From Nonomuraea turkmeniaca (lineage in GTDB: Bacteria > Actinomycetota > Actinomycetes > Streptosporangiales > Streptosporangiaceae), in assembly GCF_005889735.1 (NCBI RefSeq), contig NZ_VCKY01000004.1:46648-110647 (forward strand): 64,000 nucleotides of DNA, read 5' to 3'. Numbering within the stretch: the first letter of the stretch is position 1; each line of letters begins with the position of its first letter. Under the pieces are notes generated by a model. The model searched no databases. It was not told the origin of the DNA and was given only the letters and a program-made list of their open reading frames with translations. This document shows, piece by piece, positions 8,047 to 17,689 of this stretch. Made by a program: the position numbers and the translations under genes.

Positions 8047-9678
8047 ATGACTTCTCCAGACTCGCCTCCAACAAGACCGTGGAGGTATGTGTTGGGGTAC
8101 AGCAGACGCGACTTCCTGTCCGCCGTCGGGGTGTCAGGCGGAGCAGGAGCGCTCTTCGCGACCATGGGGGCGCTCGGGCTCGCACCGACCGCCGAGGCGT
8201 CCGCGAAGGGCGCCTTCGACCCGCCGCAGCCGTCCGACTTCTCGCTCACCGGGCGGTCCGCGAAAAAGGTGGTGATCCTCGGCGCGGGAGTGGCCGGCCT
8301 GGCCACGGCATACGAGCTGGGCAAGGCGGGCTACGACTGCACGGTCCTGGAGGCCCTCGACCGGGTCGGCGGGCGCAACTGGACCATCCGCGGCGGCGAC
8401 CGCGTGACGGAGCTGGACGGCTCCACGCAGGTCGCGCGGTTCCGGGACGGCGTCTATCTCAACGCGGGACCGGCGCGGCTCGCGCAGTGGATGATCACCG
8501 TGGACTACTGCCGCGAGTTGGGCGTGGACCTGGAGGTCTTCACGAACTCCAACGCGCAGGCGTACATCTACCACCAAGGCATGCAGGCGCCTGTCCGCTG
8601 GCGGACGGCCAAGGCCGACGTCTACGGGCACGTGTCGGAGCTGCTGTCGCGGGCGACCGACGCGGGCGCGCTGGACGGGGCGCTGACCGCGCAGGACAAG
8701 GAGCGGCTGATCGCCTTCCTGTCGAGCTTCGGGGCGGTGGGCAACAAGGCGAGCGGGTTCAAGTACACCGGGAGCTCGCGCCGCGGCTACAGCGTGAACC
8801 CGGGAGCGGGCGAGCAGCCGGGCACGGTGCTCGGGCCGGTGCCGTCGCTGTCGGAGGTGTTGTCGAGCGGCGTCGGGCAGCGGTTCGCGTTCGAGTTCGG
8901 CTACGACCAGGCGATGCTGATGTTCCAGCCGGTCGGCGGCATGGACCAGGTCCCGAGGGCGCTGGCCGACAGGATCGGGCGGCAGCGGATCAAGTTGAGG
9001 TCCGCGGTCACCAAGATCACTGACCTGCCGGACGGCGTGGAGGTGGAGTACAAGGACCGGCACGGCCGTACTCAGAAGATCAAGGCGGACATGTGCGTCG
9101 CGGCGATGCCGCCGCACCTCCTCGCCAAGACCCCGCACAATCTGGGCGCGGAGCTGCAGACCGCGCTCGCCACGCCGACCGTGACGAACTCGGGCAAGAT
9201 CGGGCTGGAGTACCGCCGCCGCTGGTGGGAGACCGACGAGGACATCTACGGCGGCATCACCAGCACCGACCTGGACCTCGCCACGATCTGGTACCCCTCC
9301 TACGGGTACGGCTCGTCGCGCGGGCTGGTCGTCGGCTACTACAACTTCGGCGCGCAGGCCGACGCGTACGCCGCGCTCAAGCACGCCGACCGTGAACGCC
9401 GCGCGGTCGAGCAGGGCATGCTCATCCACGGTGCGAAGTACCGCGACGAGCTGGCGTCGTCCGTGTCCATCGCCTGGAAGCTGCAGCCGTACATCGAGGG
9501 CGCGTGGGTGGGCTGGCCGTCCAGGCAGGGCGCGTACCAGCTGCTCAACAAGCCCGCCGGCCACGTGTACTTCGCGGGCGACTGGCTGAGCCACATGATC
9601 GCGTGGCAGTCGGGGGCTTTGGAGTCCGCCCGCAAGGTCGTCACCGAGCTGCACCAGCGCGTCCTGAGCACCTCCTGA
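8047..9678 (+). CDS. Tat-exported flavin monoamine / L-amino-acid oxidase
   Basis: It oxidises an amine or L-amino acid with FAD, giving an imine, H2O2 and after hydrolysis a keto product. The N-terminus carries a Tat signal (SRRDFLSAVGVSGG). The dinucleotide-binding motif VVILGAGVAGLATAYELG is followed by the amine-oxidase GGR loop (DRVGGRNW), and the C-terminal FAD motif is VYFAGDWLSHMIAWQSGALESA. Length (543 aa) is normal for bacterial L-amino-acid oxidases with a leader. A RidA gene follows after 14 bases, presumably in one operon. Confidence 0.85.
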   Translation: MTSPDSPPTRPWRYVLGYSRRDFLSAVGVSGGAGALFATMGALGLAPTAEASAKGAFDPPQPSDFSLTGRSAKKVVILGAGVAGLATAYELGKAGYDCTVLEALDRVGGRNWTIRGGDRVTELDGSTQVARFRDGVYLNAGPARLAQWMITVDYCRELGVDLEVFTNSNAQAYIYHQGMQAPVRWRTAKADVYGHVSELLSRATDAGALDGALTAQDKERLIAFLSSFGAVGNKASGFKYTGSSRRGYSVNPGAGEQPGTVLGPVPSLSEVLSSGVGQRFAFEFGYDQAMLMFQPVGGMDQVPRALADRIGRQRIKLRSAVTKITDLPDGVEVEYKDRHGRTQKIKADMCVAAMPPHLLAKTPHNLGAELQTALATPTVTNSGKIGLEYRRRWWETDEDIYGGITSTDLDLATIWYPSYGYGSSRGLVVGYYNFGAQADAYAALKHADRERRAVEQGMLIHGAKYRDELASSVSIAWKLQPYIEGAWVGWPSRQGAYQLLNKPAGHVYFAGDWLSHMIAWQSGALESARKVVTELHQRVLSTS

Positions 9679-9692
9679 GAGGACACCTCCCC

Positions 9693-10322
9693 ATGAAGAT
9701 CCGCACCGCCGCCCTCGCCGCGGCCGCCGTCCTCGTCCTGAGCACGGGTACGGCCGCCGCCACCACCTGGTGGTCACCCAGACCCACCGAGGTCAAGCCC
9801 TTCCTCCCCGCGGGCGCCACCAACCCGGCGATCGCCGACGGCGTGGCGCTCGGGAAGCTCGTCGCCACGTACACCGCCAGCGGGCTGGGCCCGGCGGCGG
9901 CCAACCCCGCGGCCCCGGCCGACTCCCCCGAACGTTACGTCGACTTCCCCGGCGGCGCGCTGCCACCAGGCGTCACGATCACCGAGGCGCAGGCGCTCAA
10001 CGTGCTCAAGCGCATCAAGGCCAACCTCGCCGCGGCCGGCCTGGGCCTCGGTGACGTGGTCTCCATGCGTGCCTACCTGGAGAGGCCGCCGGGCGCGGCG
10101 GAGGCCGACTTCGCCGGCTGGAACCGTGCCTACCGCCAGTTCTTCGCCAACGTGGATCTGGCGACGGGCAAGCCCGTGCCCGTCCCGCTGGGCACGGCGC
10201 CGCCCGCCCCGCCGATGGAGGTCAACGCCGCCCGCCCGGCCCGCGTGACGCTCGAGATCGCGAATCTGCCGGTGGCGGGATGGCTCGTCGAGGTGGAGGT
10301 CGTCGCCGCCTACAAGCATTGA
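9693..10322 (+). CDS. Exported RidA/YjgF-family protein (209 aa)
   Basis: ATG 9693 is followed by a Sec-type signal peptide (MKIRTAALAAAAVLVLS...AAA). The mature part is RidA-like: NVLKRIKANLAAAGLGLGDV, then DFAGWNRAYRQFF, then PARVTLEIANLPV...VEVEVVA, keeping the substrate-binding Arg and the C-terminal Glu region. RidA enzymes hydrolyse reactive imines and enamines. It sits directly behind an imine-producing exported oxidase, so a joint extracytoplasmic role is a good inference. An insert of about 25 residues near residues 60-85 departs from short RidA proteins. Confidence 0.75.
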   Translation: MKIRTAALAAAAVLVLSTGTAAATTWWSPRPTEVKPFLPAGATNPAIADGVALGKLVATYTASGLGPAAANPAAPADSPERYVDFPGGALPPGVTITEAQALNVLKRIKANLAAAGLGLGDVVSMRAYLERPPGAAEADFAGWNRAYRQFFANVDLATGKPVPVPLGTAPPAPPMEVNAARPARVTLEIANLPVAGWLVEVEVVAAYKH

Positions 10323-10330
10323 CGCGCCCC

Positions 10331-10363
10331 GTCCCCGCGCGGCCGGATCGGCGGCGCGGGGAC
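10331..10363. terminator. GC-rich stem-loop terminator
   Basis: GTCCCCGCGC (10331-10340) pairs perfectly with GCGCGGGGAC (10354-10363) around a 13-base loop. It lies 9 bases after the ridA stop and 24 bases before the end of the opposing fragment, so it could end transcription from both sides. There is no T-run, as is usual in actinomycetes. Confidence 0.55.
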
Positions 10364-10386
10364 GGTGCCGGCCCGGCTGTGGCGGG

Positions 10387-10812
10387 TCAAGACCTGGGCA
10401 GCGCAACGTCGGGTTTCAGCGGCTGGGGAGTGACGACCAGCCTGACCACCCCGTTGCTCTGCGGCACCGCCCGCCACACCAGCCAGTCCGAGCCCACCGC
10501 GTCGGCGGCGATGGGTTCGTACCTGACGCGGAAGCTGCCCTTCCTCCCGTCGGTGAAGGACGTCTGGGAGCGGGGGTCCGACCTCACCAGCTCATAGACG
10601 ACCTGCAGGTCACGCTTGTGTACCTCGTCGAGAACCTCCCCGACCGTACGATCCTCCAGCTGCACGCCCGCGAGCATCTCCCCCGGAACCGTGGCCGCGG
10701 GCGCCGCCTGGTAGAGCTCGCCGGGCTCGGCCGGCCGGCCCAGCTGGGCGCGGACCTGGCCCTCGAAGCCGACGGGAACCCGGAACGCCAGGTGACACCC
10801 TGCCTCATCACA
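10387..10812 (-). pseudogene. 5'-truncated hypothetical gene fragment
   Basis: An ATG at 10677 would give 96 residues (MLAGVQLEDRTVGEVLDEV...). The same frame stays open and protein-like for 45 codons upstream (CHLAFRVPVGFEGQVRAQLG...LYQAAPAATVPGE) until TGA 10813-10815, without any ATG, GTG or TTG. The sequence therefore looks like the C-terminal part of a larger protein that lost its start, perhaps a membrane-anchored protein whose N-terminal region is gone. I do not recognise the family. An alternative is a real 96-aa gene starting at 10677. Confidence 0.4.
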
Positions 10813-10966
10813 TCACGTTGGGCCATGCATGTCCTTCTCACCGTGGCCGGCTTACATCTCCTACTAGCCCGGTACAGCGCCAAGAGTTCACGGACGCTGA
10901 ACATCTTGGCGGCGGCACGCGTATCTCCCCATGGATCGGCACCACAGTCCACTGGGACGAGGAGGC

Positions 10967-11953
10967 ATGGTCGTGGCCGCGGCGACATGGCGTGGGCGTA
11001 CAGCAGCCGCATTGGCGCTGGCCTCGGTGGCGCTGGCCGCGACCCCTGGGGCCGCCCTGGCAGATCCCTCGCCCGCCCAGGCCAGGGCCCGGCTGGTGAA
11101 GCTGAACGAGCAGGCCGACCAGCTGGTCGAGCGGTACAACCGGGCCACCGAGACGTACAAGACGGCCAAGAAGAAGTATGACGCGCTCAACGCCGAACTC
11201 AAGGGCAAGGACGCCCGGGCCGACGACCTGCGCCGCGATCTCGTCACCCTGGCGGTGAACGACTACCAGTTCGGCCCGTTCGGAAGCTGGGCGCCGTTGA
11301 CCGCCCCGGACAACCCCGGGGCGGTCCTGGGCACGATGGCCTCCCTCGATGAGATGGCGCGGGCGAGAGCGGCGAAGGCACGCGCCTACGAGGCCGCCAT
11401 CAAGGAATTACGCGACCGGCACGGCGAGGCCAAGGCCATCCTGGCGGCGGCCGAGGCCGCGCGCCGCAAGGCCCGCACCGAGCAGGCCAAGGTCGACAAG
11501 ATGGTCACGACGCAGACCCGACTCATGCGCCGGCTGGGCCTCTTCCGGACCGGCGACCCCGACAGCCCCGGCATCCAGTACGCCGGCCCGGCCTCCGGGA
11601 ACGCCCGCACAGCGCTCGAGTTCGCCTTCGCCCAGGTCGGCAAGCCGTACCGGTACGGCGGCACCGGCCCGGGCTCCTTCGACTGCTCCGGCCTGGCCCA
11701 GGCCGCCTGGCGCAGCGCGGGCGTCTCCCTGCCGCGCACGACCTATGACCAATGGGGCTGGGGCGCCGGCCGTCGTGTCCCCATGGACAAGCTGGAGCCC
11801 GGGGATCTGCTCTTCAGCAAGGGGCTCGGGCACATGGGCCTGTACGCCGGCGACGGGAAAATGGTCCACGCGCCCCAGACCGGAGACGTCGTCAAGGTGG
11901 TCGACCTCGACGACTACTGGCGTACCCGCCTGCTCGGCGCCGTGCGCCCATGA
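10967..11953 (+). CDS. Secreted NlpC/P60 peptidoglycan hydrolase with N-terminal coiled coil
   Basis: This is a cell-wall endopeptidase. A signal peptide (RTAAALALASVALAA...ALA) is followed by a coiled-coil region (about residues 30-180, with QADQLVERYNRATETY) of the RipA/PcsB type, then a C-terminal NlpC/P60 domain. The catalytic Cys is in FDCSGLAQ and the His in LGHMGLYAG, with HAPQTGD after it. Three starts are possible. ATG 10967 lies only 1 base after GGAGG, whereas GTG 10973 has the ideal 7-base spacing and loses only two codons; ATG 10931 has no ribosome site. Confidence 0.85.
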   Translation: MVVAAATWRGRTAAALALASVALAATPGAALADPSPAQARARLVKLNEQADQLVERYNRATETYKTAKKKYDALNAELKGKDARADDLRRDLVTLAVNDYQFGPFGSWAPLTAPDNPGAVLGTMASLDEMARARAAKARAYEAAIKELRDRHGEAKAILAAAEAARRKARTEQAKVDKMVTTQTRLMRRLGLFRTGDPDSPGIQYAGPASGNARTALEFAFAQVGKPYRYGGTGPGSFDCSGLAQAAWRSAGVSLPRTTYDQWGWGAGRRVPMDKLEPGDLLFSKGLGHMGLYAGDGKMVHAPQTGDVVKVVDLDDYWRTRLLGAVRP

Positions 11954-11967
11954 CGAGCCGGGCCGCC

Positions 11968-11998
11968 TTGACCTGGAGTGCACTCCAGCAGACAGGGT
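11968..11998 (+). promoter_or_regulatory. MerR-type promoter with 16-bp palindrome and 19-bp spacer
   Basis: TTGACC (11968-11973) and CAGGGT (11993-11998) are separated by exactly 19 bases. The spacer region contains the perfect palindrome CTGGAGTGCACTCCAG (11973-11988). A stretched spacer filled by a dyad is the hallmark of MerR/SoxR-family control. The predicted start point falls at or next to ATG 12005, so the message would be leaderless. No merR-like gene is adjacent. Confidence 0.6.
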
Positions 11999-12004
11999 GG
12001 ACCC

Positions 12005-12871
12005 ATGAGCAACGCCATGAGAACACGTGCCATCGGGAGCCGCAACGTCGGCGTCATCGGGCTCGGGGCCATGCCCATGTCGGTCGCCGGGCACATGCCG
12101 GACGAGGGCCAGTCGATCCGTACCATTCTCGCGGCCCTGGACGCCGGCGTGACGTTGATAGACACCGCTGATGCCTACACCCCGTCGCACACCGACGTCG
12201 GCCACAACGAGCGCCTGGTCGCCCGGGCTCTCTCCCTGTGGGCCGGCGACGCCGACAGCGTGCTGGTCGCGACCAAGGGCGGGCACACCCGCGTGCCGGA
12301 CGGCTGGGACGTCGACGGCCGCCCGTCGTACCTCAAGGAGGCCTGCGACCGGTCGCTGAAGGTGCTCGGCGTGGAGAGCATCGGCCTCTACCAGCACCAT
12401 CGGCCCGACCCGCGGGTCCCGTACGAGGAGACGATGGGCGCGCTGAAGGACCTGCACGACGCCGGCAAGATCCAGATGGCGGGCATCTCGAACGCCAACC
12501 CGGAGCAGATCAGGCTCGCCCACGACATCCTGGGCGACCGCCTGGTGAGCGTCCAGAACGAGTACTCGCCGCGGTTCCGCTCCAGCGAGCCCGAGATCGA
12601 CGTCTGCGCCGAGCTCGGCCTGGCCTTCCTGCCCTGGTCGCCGCTGGGCGGCATGAGCCGTACCGGGGAGCTGGGCCGGCACAACTCCGCATTCGACGAG
12701 ATCGCCGAGGAACGCGGCGTGTCCCCGCAGCAGGTCTGCCTCGCCTGGGAGCTGGCCCGCAGCCCGGTGGTCATCCCGATCCCCGGTGCCAGCCGCCCGG
12801 AGACCATCCTCGACTCCGTCGGCGCCGCCACGCTGGAGCTCAGCAAGGAGGAGCTCGCCCGCCTCGGCTGA
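12005..12871 (+). CDS. Aldo/keto reductase (288 aa)
   Basis: This NADPH-dependent carbonyl reductase has an AKR TIM-barrel. The tetrad is visible: Asp and Tyr in DTADAYTPS, Lys in ATKGGH and His in LYQHHRPD. The C-terminal cofactor motif is IPIPGASRPETILDS. It resembles the AKR11/YajO-type general stress reductases. ATG 12005 was chosen because the MerR-like promoter ends 6 bases before it; the longer frame to 11978 would lie inside the promoter. Control by a MerR regulator suggests response to an electrophile or redox stress (inference). Confidence 0.85.
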   Translation: MSNAMRTRAIGSRNVGVIGLGAMPMSVAGHMPDEGQSIRTILAALDAGVTLIDTADAYTPSHTDVGHNERLVARALSLWAGDADSVLVATKGGHTRVPDGWDVDGRPSYLKEACDRSLKVLGVESIGLYQHHRPDPRVPYEETMGALKDLHDAGKIQMAGISNANPEQIRLAHDILGDRLVSVQNEYSPRFRSSEPEIDVCAELGLAFLPWSPLGGMSRTGELGRHNSAFDEIAEERGVSPQQVCLAWELARSPVVIPIPGASRPETILDSVGAATLELSKEELARLG

Positions 12872-12926
12872 CCCCATCAAAAACCCATATTCACGCGTTG
12901 CCGTGGTCTGCCACCCGCCGCCTTGG

Positions 12927-14234
12927 TCACGTCCGCCGCCGGGCGAGCCGCACGACGGCGGCACCGGCGAAGTAGGCGAGCAAGGCCATGCCGGGCAGGT
13001 CGCGCTGCCCCGGACCCGGCACCGCGATTCCGAGGATGCCGGCCACGACGCCGCACATCCCCAGGACGGTGAGGACACCCGCCGGCGCGCCTGCCGCGGT
13101 TCCAGGCGCGCGGTGGGTGCCGGCGTGCCGTTCCACGGGTCCGAACGCCACGACCAGCACCCCGAGAATCACGGTGAGCACGACCAGCCAGGGCAGCCGC
13201 ATCAGCAGCCACCCGGCCGACCCGGGCGGGTCGGCGAGCCATCCGGTGCGGTACAACGCGAGCGCGCCGAGCACGGCGGCCGTCATGTGCCACAGGAACA
13301 ACGTCATGATCACAGAGTTGACCGCCACCACGACGGTCCACGGACGTGGCCGCCGCAACCACCGGGTGGCCGGGCCATGGAAGGCCAGCGCCAGCCCGGT
13401 CTGCGCCGCGGCCAATGCCAGCAGCGCCAACGTCGGCGGCGAGGTGTTCTGGATCTGCTCGCCCGTCAGCCCCACCATGCTGATCGGGTAGGGCCCCGCG
13501 ACGGTCAGCACCACCAGCGTGATCAGCCCGATGCCCGCCATCGGCAGGCCGACGCCCGGCCTGGCCCGCAGCCGCCCGTCCTGCCAGGCGAAGCCGAGCT
13601 GATGGACGGCCAGCCAGGCGAACAGGAAGTTGGCCACCGCCGCGAGGGGCACGCCCAGTGCCAGCCGGGCCGCGTCGCCGGCGCCGACCAGCACGACCAG
13701 CACCGCCGGCACGGCCAGGCCGTACCGGCAGTGCAGGGCGTGTGTCAGCGGGGTGAGGACCACCACGGCCAGGTAGGCCACCAGGAACCACAGCGGGATC
13801 CCGGCCGCCCACACCGCGGTGCCCACCAGGCCGGGATCGGCGCCCACCGCACGGGCGACCAGAGCCGTCCCCGTCAGCACGGCCAGCAGCATCGTGGTGG
13901 GCCGGATGAGCCGGTCGGTACGGCGCAGCACCCACCCGGCCGCATCGCCGCCGCGGTCTCTGCAGGCGGTCAGCGAGGCCGCGTTGGCGTACCCGCCGAC
14001 CAGGAAGAAGACGGGCATGACCTGGAACAGCCAGGTCAGGGGCCGCGTCCACGGCACGACCTCCAGCACGTTGCCGGCGCGCACGGACCCGTCCGGGGTC
14101 ACGAGCACGAACACCGCCAGCCAGTGGCCGATGACCACGGCCGTGATGGCGATCGCGCGGAGCAGATCGACCTGGCGATCCCGGCCCGGCGGCGTGCGAT
14201 CCGCCAGCCGCCGCATCTCCTGAACGACCCCCAT
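12927..14234 (-). CDS. Membrane acyltransferase, acyltransferase-3/OafA-like family
   Basis: The protein has about ten hydrophobic segments. The family signature is at the N-terminus (RQVDLLRAIAITAVVIGHW, with the catalytic-site His) and is followed by MPVFFLVGGYANAAS and by WFLVAYLAVV. Such integral membrane enzymes transfer acyl groups to sugars, wall polymers or lipids. The neighbours give no hint of the acceptor. It is a single gene, not clearly in an operon with htpX. Confidence 0.75.
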   Translation of the reverse strand: MGVVQEMRRLADRTPPGRDRQVDLLRAIAITAVVIGHWLAVFVLVTPDGSVRAGNVLEVVPWTRPLTWLFQVMPVFFLVGGYANAASLTACRDRGGDAAGWVLRRTDRLIRPTTMLLAVLTGTALVARAVGADPGLVGTAVWAAGIPLWFLVAYLAVVVLTPLTHALHCRYGLAVPAVLVVLVGAGDAARLALGVPLAAVANFLFAWLAVHQLGFAWQDGRLRARPGVGLPMAGIGLITLVVLTVAGPYPISMVGLTGEQIQNTSPPTLALLALAAAQTGLALAFHGPATRWLRRPRPWTVVVAVNSVIMTLFLWHMTAAVLGALALYRTGWLADPPGSAGWLLMRLPWLVVLTVILGVLVVAFGPVERHAGTHRAPGTAAGAPAGVLTVLGMCGVVAGILGIAVPGPGQRDLPGMALLAYFAGAAVVRLARRRT

Positions 14235-14275
14235 CGCCGCCTGGCCCCCTCACCGGCTGTCGACGTGCGTGCTGC

Positions 14276-15130
14276 TCAGCCCTGGATCCCGGCCATGGAC
14301 TCCAGCCGCCGGATCCGATCGGCGATCGGCGGGTGCGTGGAGAACAGCCGCCCGAGACCGCCGCCGCGGAACGGGTTGGCGATCATGAGGTGGGACGTCG
14401 ACTCGAGCCTGGGGGTCTGGGGAAGCGGCACCTGCCGCGTACCGGCATCGATCTTCCGCAGCGCGCTCGCCAGCCCCAGCGGGTCCTGCGTCAGCCGCGC
14501 GCCCGATTCGTCCGCCTGGTACTCCCGCGCCCGCGAGATGGCCATCTGGATCATCGCCGCGGCCATCGGCCCGAGAATCATCAGCAGCAACGCCCCGAGA
14601 ACCCCCGGCCCCCCGTTGTTGCGGCCGCCGCCGCCGAAGAACCCCATCATGTAGGCGAGGTAGGTGATCATCGTGGCCAGTGCACCCGCCACGGAGGAGA
14701 TCAGGATGTCGCGGTTGTACACGTGGGACAGCTCATGTCCGATGACCGCGCGAAGCTCGCGTTCGTTCAGCATCTGGGTGATCCCGTAGGTCACGCAGAC
14801 CGCCGCGTTCTGCGGGTTGCGTCCGGTGGCGAACGCGTTGGGCTGCAGCATCGCCGACATGTACAGCCGCGGCATGGGCTCGCCCGCCCGGTCCGACAAC
14901 TCGCGGACCATCCTGTGCAGTTCGGGCCAGTCGGCCGGGCCGACCGGCTGCGCGCGCATCGCCGACAGCGCGATCTTGTCGGAGAAGAAGTAAGCGACGC
15001 CGTTGCTCACGAGAGCGATCAGGACCGCGATCTGAACCCCTCGCCCGCCGCCGAACCACCAACCCACCAGAACGATCAAGGCGGACAGAGCACCCAGCAG
15101 GACCGCGGTACGCAGGCCGTTGTGATGCAT
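14276..15130 (-). CDS. htpX: HtpX-type membrane zinc metalloprotease (M48B)
   Basis: It degrades misfolded membrane proteins. The zinc motif [10 protein letters not shown] is present, with the third ligand Glu in AREYQADE. Hydrophobic hairpins lie at residues ~7-45 and ~155-200, and the family motif [11 protein letters not shown] sits before the active site. Length (284 aa) is typical. A near-perfect GGAGG lies 5 bases before ATG 15130. Confidence 0.92.
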   Translation of the reverse strand: MHHNGLRTAVLLGALSALIVLVGWWFGGGRGVQIAVLIALVSNGVAYFFSDKIALSAMRAQPVGPADWPELHRMVRELSDRAGEPMPRLYMSAMLQPNAFATGRNPQNAAVCVTYGITQMLNERELRAVIGHELSHVYNRDILISSVAGALATMITYLAYMMGFFGGGGRNNGGPGVLGALLLMILGPMAAAMIQMAISRAREYQADESGARLTQDPLGLASALRKIDAGTRQVPLPQTPRLESTSHLMIANPFRGGGLGRLFSTHPPIADRIRRLESMAGIQG

Positions 15131-15228
15131 GACAGCCTCCTTTCCCCCAGGTCCACCCCCTACCCCCTTCGGACCTGCGGATGCCGGACATGGGCCCGAG
15201 ACCGCGCCGGCGGCTCGGGCCCTGCCGT

Positions 15229-17640
15229 CTATCGGCCGATCCGGTATTCCCCGCCGGGCCGGACCCGGAAGGTGATGGTGTCGCCGTCGGTGGTGTGGGC
15301 GACCGGCCGCCCACGGTCCGTCGTGACCCGAACCCCGCCGCCGCGGAAGGCGTCATGACGCAGCTTGACGGTTGTCGCCTCGCCGGCCGTCAGCCGCGCC
15401 TCGGACAACCGCCCCGACGCCCACGTCAGCCCAACGGTGTGGCCGCCGCGGGCGCGCAGCCCGGACACGCGGCCGTCCGCCCACGCGGCGGGCAGCGCCG
15501 GCAGCAGGTCGACCACTCCGAGGTGGCTCTGCAGCAGCATCTCCGTCATGCCGGACGTGGCGCCGAAGTTGCCGTCGATCTGGAACGGCGGGTGCGTGTC
15601 CCACAGGTTGGCCAGCGTGCTGGTCTGCAACTGGTCGCCCAGCAGCTTGTGCGCCCGGTCGCCGTCGAGCAGCCGAGCCCAGAAGTTGATCTTCCAGGCC
15701 TTGCTCCACCCGGTGCCCTCGTCGGTGCGGGCGTTGAGCGAGACCTTGGCCGCCGCCGCGAGCTCCGGCGTCGTACGCGGCGAGACCTGCCGCCCCGGAT
15801 GCACCGAGAACAGGTGGGAGACGTGCCGGTGCCTCTCCGCCGGGTCGTCGATGTCCTCCTTCCACTCCTGCAACTGCCCCCATTTGCCGATCCGCAGGCC
15901 CGGGTCGAGCTTGGCCAGCACGTCGCCGGCGGCGGCCGCCTCCTTGCGATCGCCCACGAGCTCCGCGGCCTCGCGCAGGTCGGTGAACAGGTGCCAGAGG
16001 ATCTGCTGCGACATCGCGGCGCCCGCCGTGGACGGGCCGATCTCGGGCGATCGGCTGGGGATGGCGACCAGCTTGCCGTCCCTGGGGTCGGTCTGCAGGA
16101 AGTCGCGCCAGAACTCCGCGGTCTCCTTCATGACCGGGTACGCGGTCCGCTTCAGGTACTGCTTGTCCTGCGTGAACCGGTAGTGGTCATAGAGCTGCAG
16201 GACCAGCCAGGCGCCCGACTCGGGGAAGAAGTAGGCGGGATGGTCCCAGGCGCCGGTGTGGCCGAAGATGTTCGAGGCGTGGTGGGCGACCCAGCCGTCG
16301 GCCCCGAACATCTGCCGGGCGGTGACCCGGCCGGGTTCGCGTAACCCGTCCACGTAGGTGTGCAGGGGTTCGGCCAGCTCGGCGAGGTTGGTCATCTCGG
16401 CCGGCCAGTAGTTCATCTGCAGGTTGATGTTGAGGTGGTAGTCCGCCTGCCACGGCGGGGCCTCGAGGACGTTCCACACGCCTTGGAGGTTGGCCGGCAG
16501 CGATCCGGGGCGGGACGAGGCGATGAGCAGGTAGCGGCCGTACTGGTAAAAGAGCTGCTCCAGCGCCCGGTCAGCGGCCGGGGCCGTGCCGTACTGGGCG
16601 AGCAGGTCGTCGGTCGGCACGGCGGGCAGGCTGCCGCCCAGGTCCAGCCGCACCCGGTCGAACAGGGCGGCGTGGTCGGCCCGGTGGGCGGCCAGCAGCC
16701 TGGTGTAGCCGCGGGCAGCGGCGGCGTCGACCCGCGCCGTGAGCTTGGCGTGCGGGTCCTCGCCCTTGTAGGTCGGGTAGTCGGGGGCGTAGTCGGTGCC
16801 CGTGCCGAGGATGAGGACGGCTGAGTCCGCGCCGGCCACGGTGACGGTCCCGTCGGGGTTGTCGGTCCTGGTCCCGCCCTGGTTGAGTACCTGGAGCTGC
16901 GCCTCGTACGCCATCGTGTTGCTGGTCAGCGCCCCCTTGACGGTGACCCGGCCGCCGGCGGCCGTGGAGGTCGCCGAACGGTTGGCGGGCACGGCGATCC
17001 TGGCGGTGAACGTCACCCCGCCGGGCCGGTCGGCGGCCACCCGGGCCACGACCACGCCGGACGGCGCGGAGGCGAAGTACTCGCGGGTGTGGCGCACGCC
17101 GCCGGCCGTGAACGACACGCCCGCCACGCCGCGCGAGATGTCCAGCTCCCTGCGGTAGTCCGCCACCTGCGCCGGCAGCTCGGGGAAGGCGAGACGCACG
17201 TCGCCGAAGCTCTGGTACGCGCCGAACCTGCGGTGGCGCGGCGAGTCCGACTTGTGCCCGAGGGCGGCCAGCACATCGTTGGGCGAGATGCCGCCTTCCT
17301 TCCAGATCCGCTCCCTGATGGCCTCCAGCGCGCCGGGCCGCGGCGCGTCCCAGTTGCCGAAGGTGTAGTCGGCGACGCCGGGCCCGCCGGTCCACAGGGT
17401 CTTGTCGTTGAACTGCAGCCGTTCGGCCTGCACGCCGCCGAACACGGTGGCGCCCATGGCGCCGTTGCCGATCGGCAGCGACCGCGTCTCCCAGCCTTCG
17501 TTCGAGTCGGGGGCCGGCTCGTCGTACCACAGCGTGTACGGCTTCGCCGCGCTCGCGGCCTGCGCCTGCGTGGCCGGGACCACGGTCAGCGCCGCGCCGA
17601 GAGCGAGGGCGATCGGCCCTGCCAGTAAGCGTTTCTTCAT
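15229..17640 (-). CDS. Secreted GH95 alpha-L-fucosidase-like glycosidase (803 aa)
   Basis: This is a canonical GH95 protein: signal peptide, then [24 protein letters not shown] and KTLWTGGPG in the N-terminal beta-sandwich. NLQGVWN, the [16 protein letters not shown] motif, [14 protein letters not shown] and [20 protein letters not shown] follow in the barrel. GH95 enzymes are inverting alpha-1,2-fucosidases or L-galactosidases acting on plant glycans. The start was placed at ATG 17640 (MKKRLL), six codons inside the open frame, because the signal peptide begins there. It follows GH97 by 49 bases, and the gap holds the shared operator motif. Confidence 0.88.
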   Translation of the reverse strand: MKKRLLAGPIALALGAALTVVPATQAQAASAAKPYTLWYDEPAPDSNEGWETRSLPIGNGAMGATVFGGVQAERLQFNDKTLWTGGPGVADYTFGNWDAPRPGALEAIRERIWKEGGISPNDVLAALGHKSDSPRHRRFGAYQSFGDVRLAFPELPAQVADYRRELDISRGVAGVSFTAGGVRHTREYFASAPSGVVVARVAADRPGGVTFTARIAVPANRSATSTAAGGRVTVKGALTSNTMAYEAQLQVLNQGGTRTDNPDGTVTVAGADSAVLILGTGTDYAPDYPTYKGEDPHAKLTARVDAAAARGYTRLLAAHRADHAALFDRVRLDLGGSLPAVPTDDLLAQYGTAPAADRALEQLFYQYGRYLLIASSRPGSLPANLQGVWNVLEAPPWQADYHLNINLQMNYWPAEMTNLAELAEPLHTYVDGLREPGRVTARQMFGADGWVAHHASNIFGHTGAWDHPAYFFPESGAWLVLQLYDHYRFTQDKQYLKRTAYPVMKETAEFWRDFLQTDPRDGKLVAIPSRSPEIGPSTAGAAMSQQILWHLFTDLREAAELVGDRKEAAAAGDVLAKLDPGLRIGKWGQLQEWKEDIDDPAERHRHVSHLFSVHPGRQVSPRTTPELAAAAKVSLNARTDEGTGWSKAWKINFWARLLDGDRAHKLLGDQLQTSTLANLWDTHPPFQIDGNFGATSGMTEMLLQSHLGVVDLLPALPAAWADGRVSGLRARGGHTVGLTWASGRLSEARLTAGEATTVKLRHDAFRGGGVRVTTDRGRPVAHTTDGDTITFRVRPGGEYRIGR

Positions 17641-17651
17641 AAGGATGCACC

Positions 17652-17669
17652 TATACATCGGATGTGTGA
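17652..17669 (-). promoter_or_regulatory. Operator-like inverted repeat before GH95
   Basis: In gene orientation the site reads ACACATC-C-GATGTAT, a 15-base inverted repeat with one mismatch, starting 12 bases before the gene. It is the most symmetrical of the three copies of the TCSGATGTAT element found at the glycosidase genes in this window. Confidence 0.5.
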
Positions 17670-17689
17670 GAGGAGACTAGGTCGGAGGT

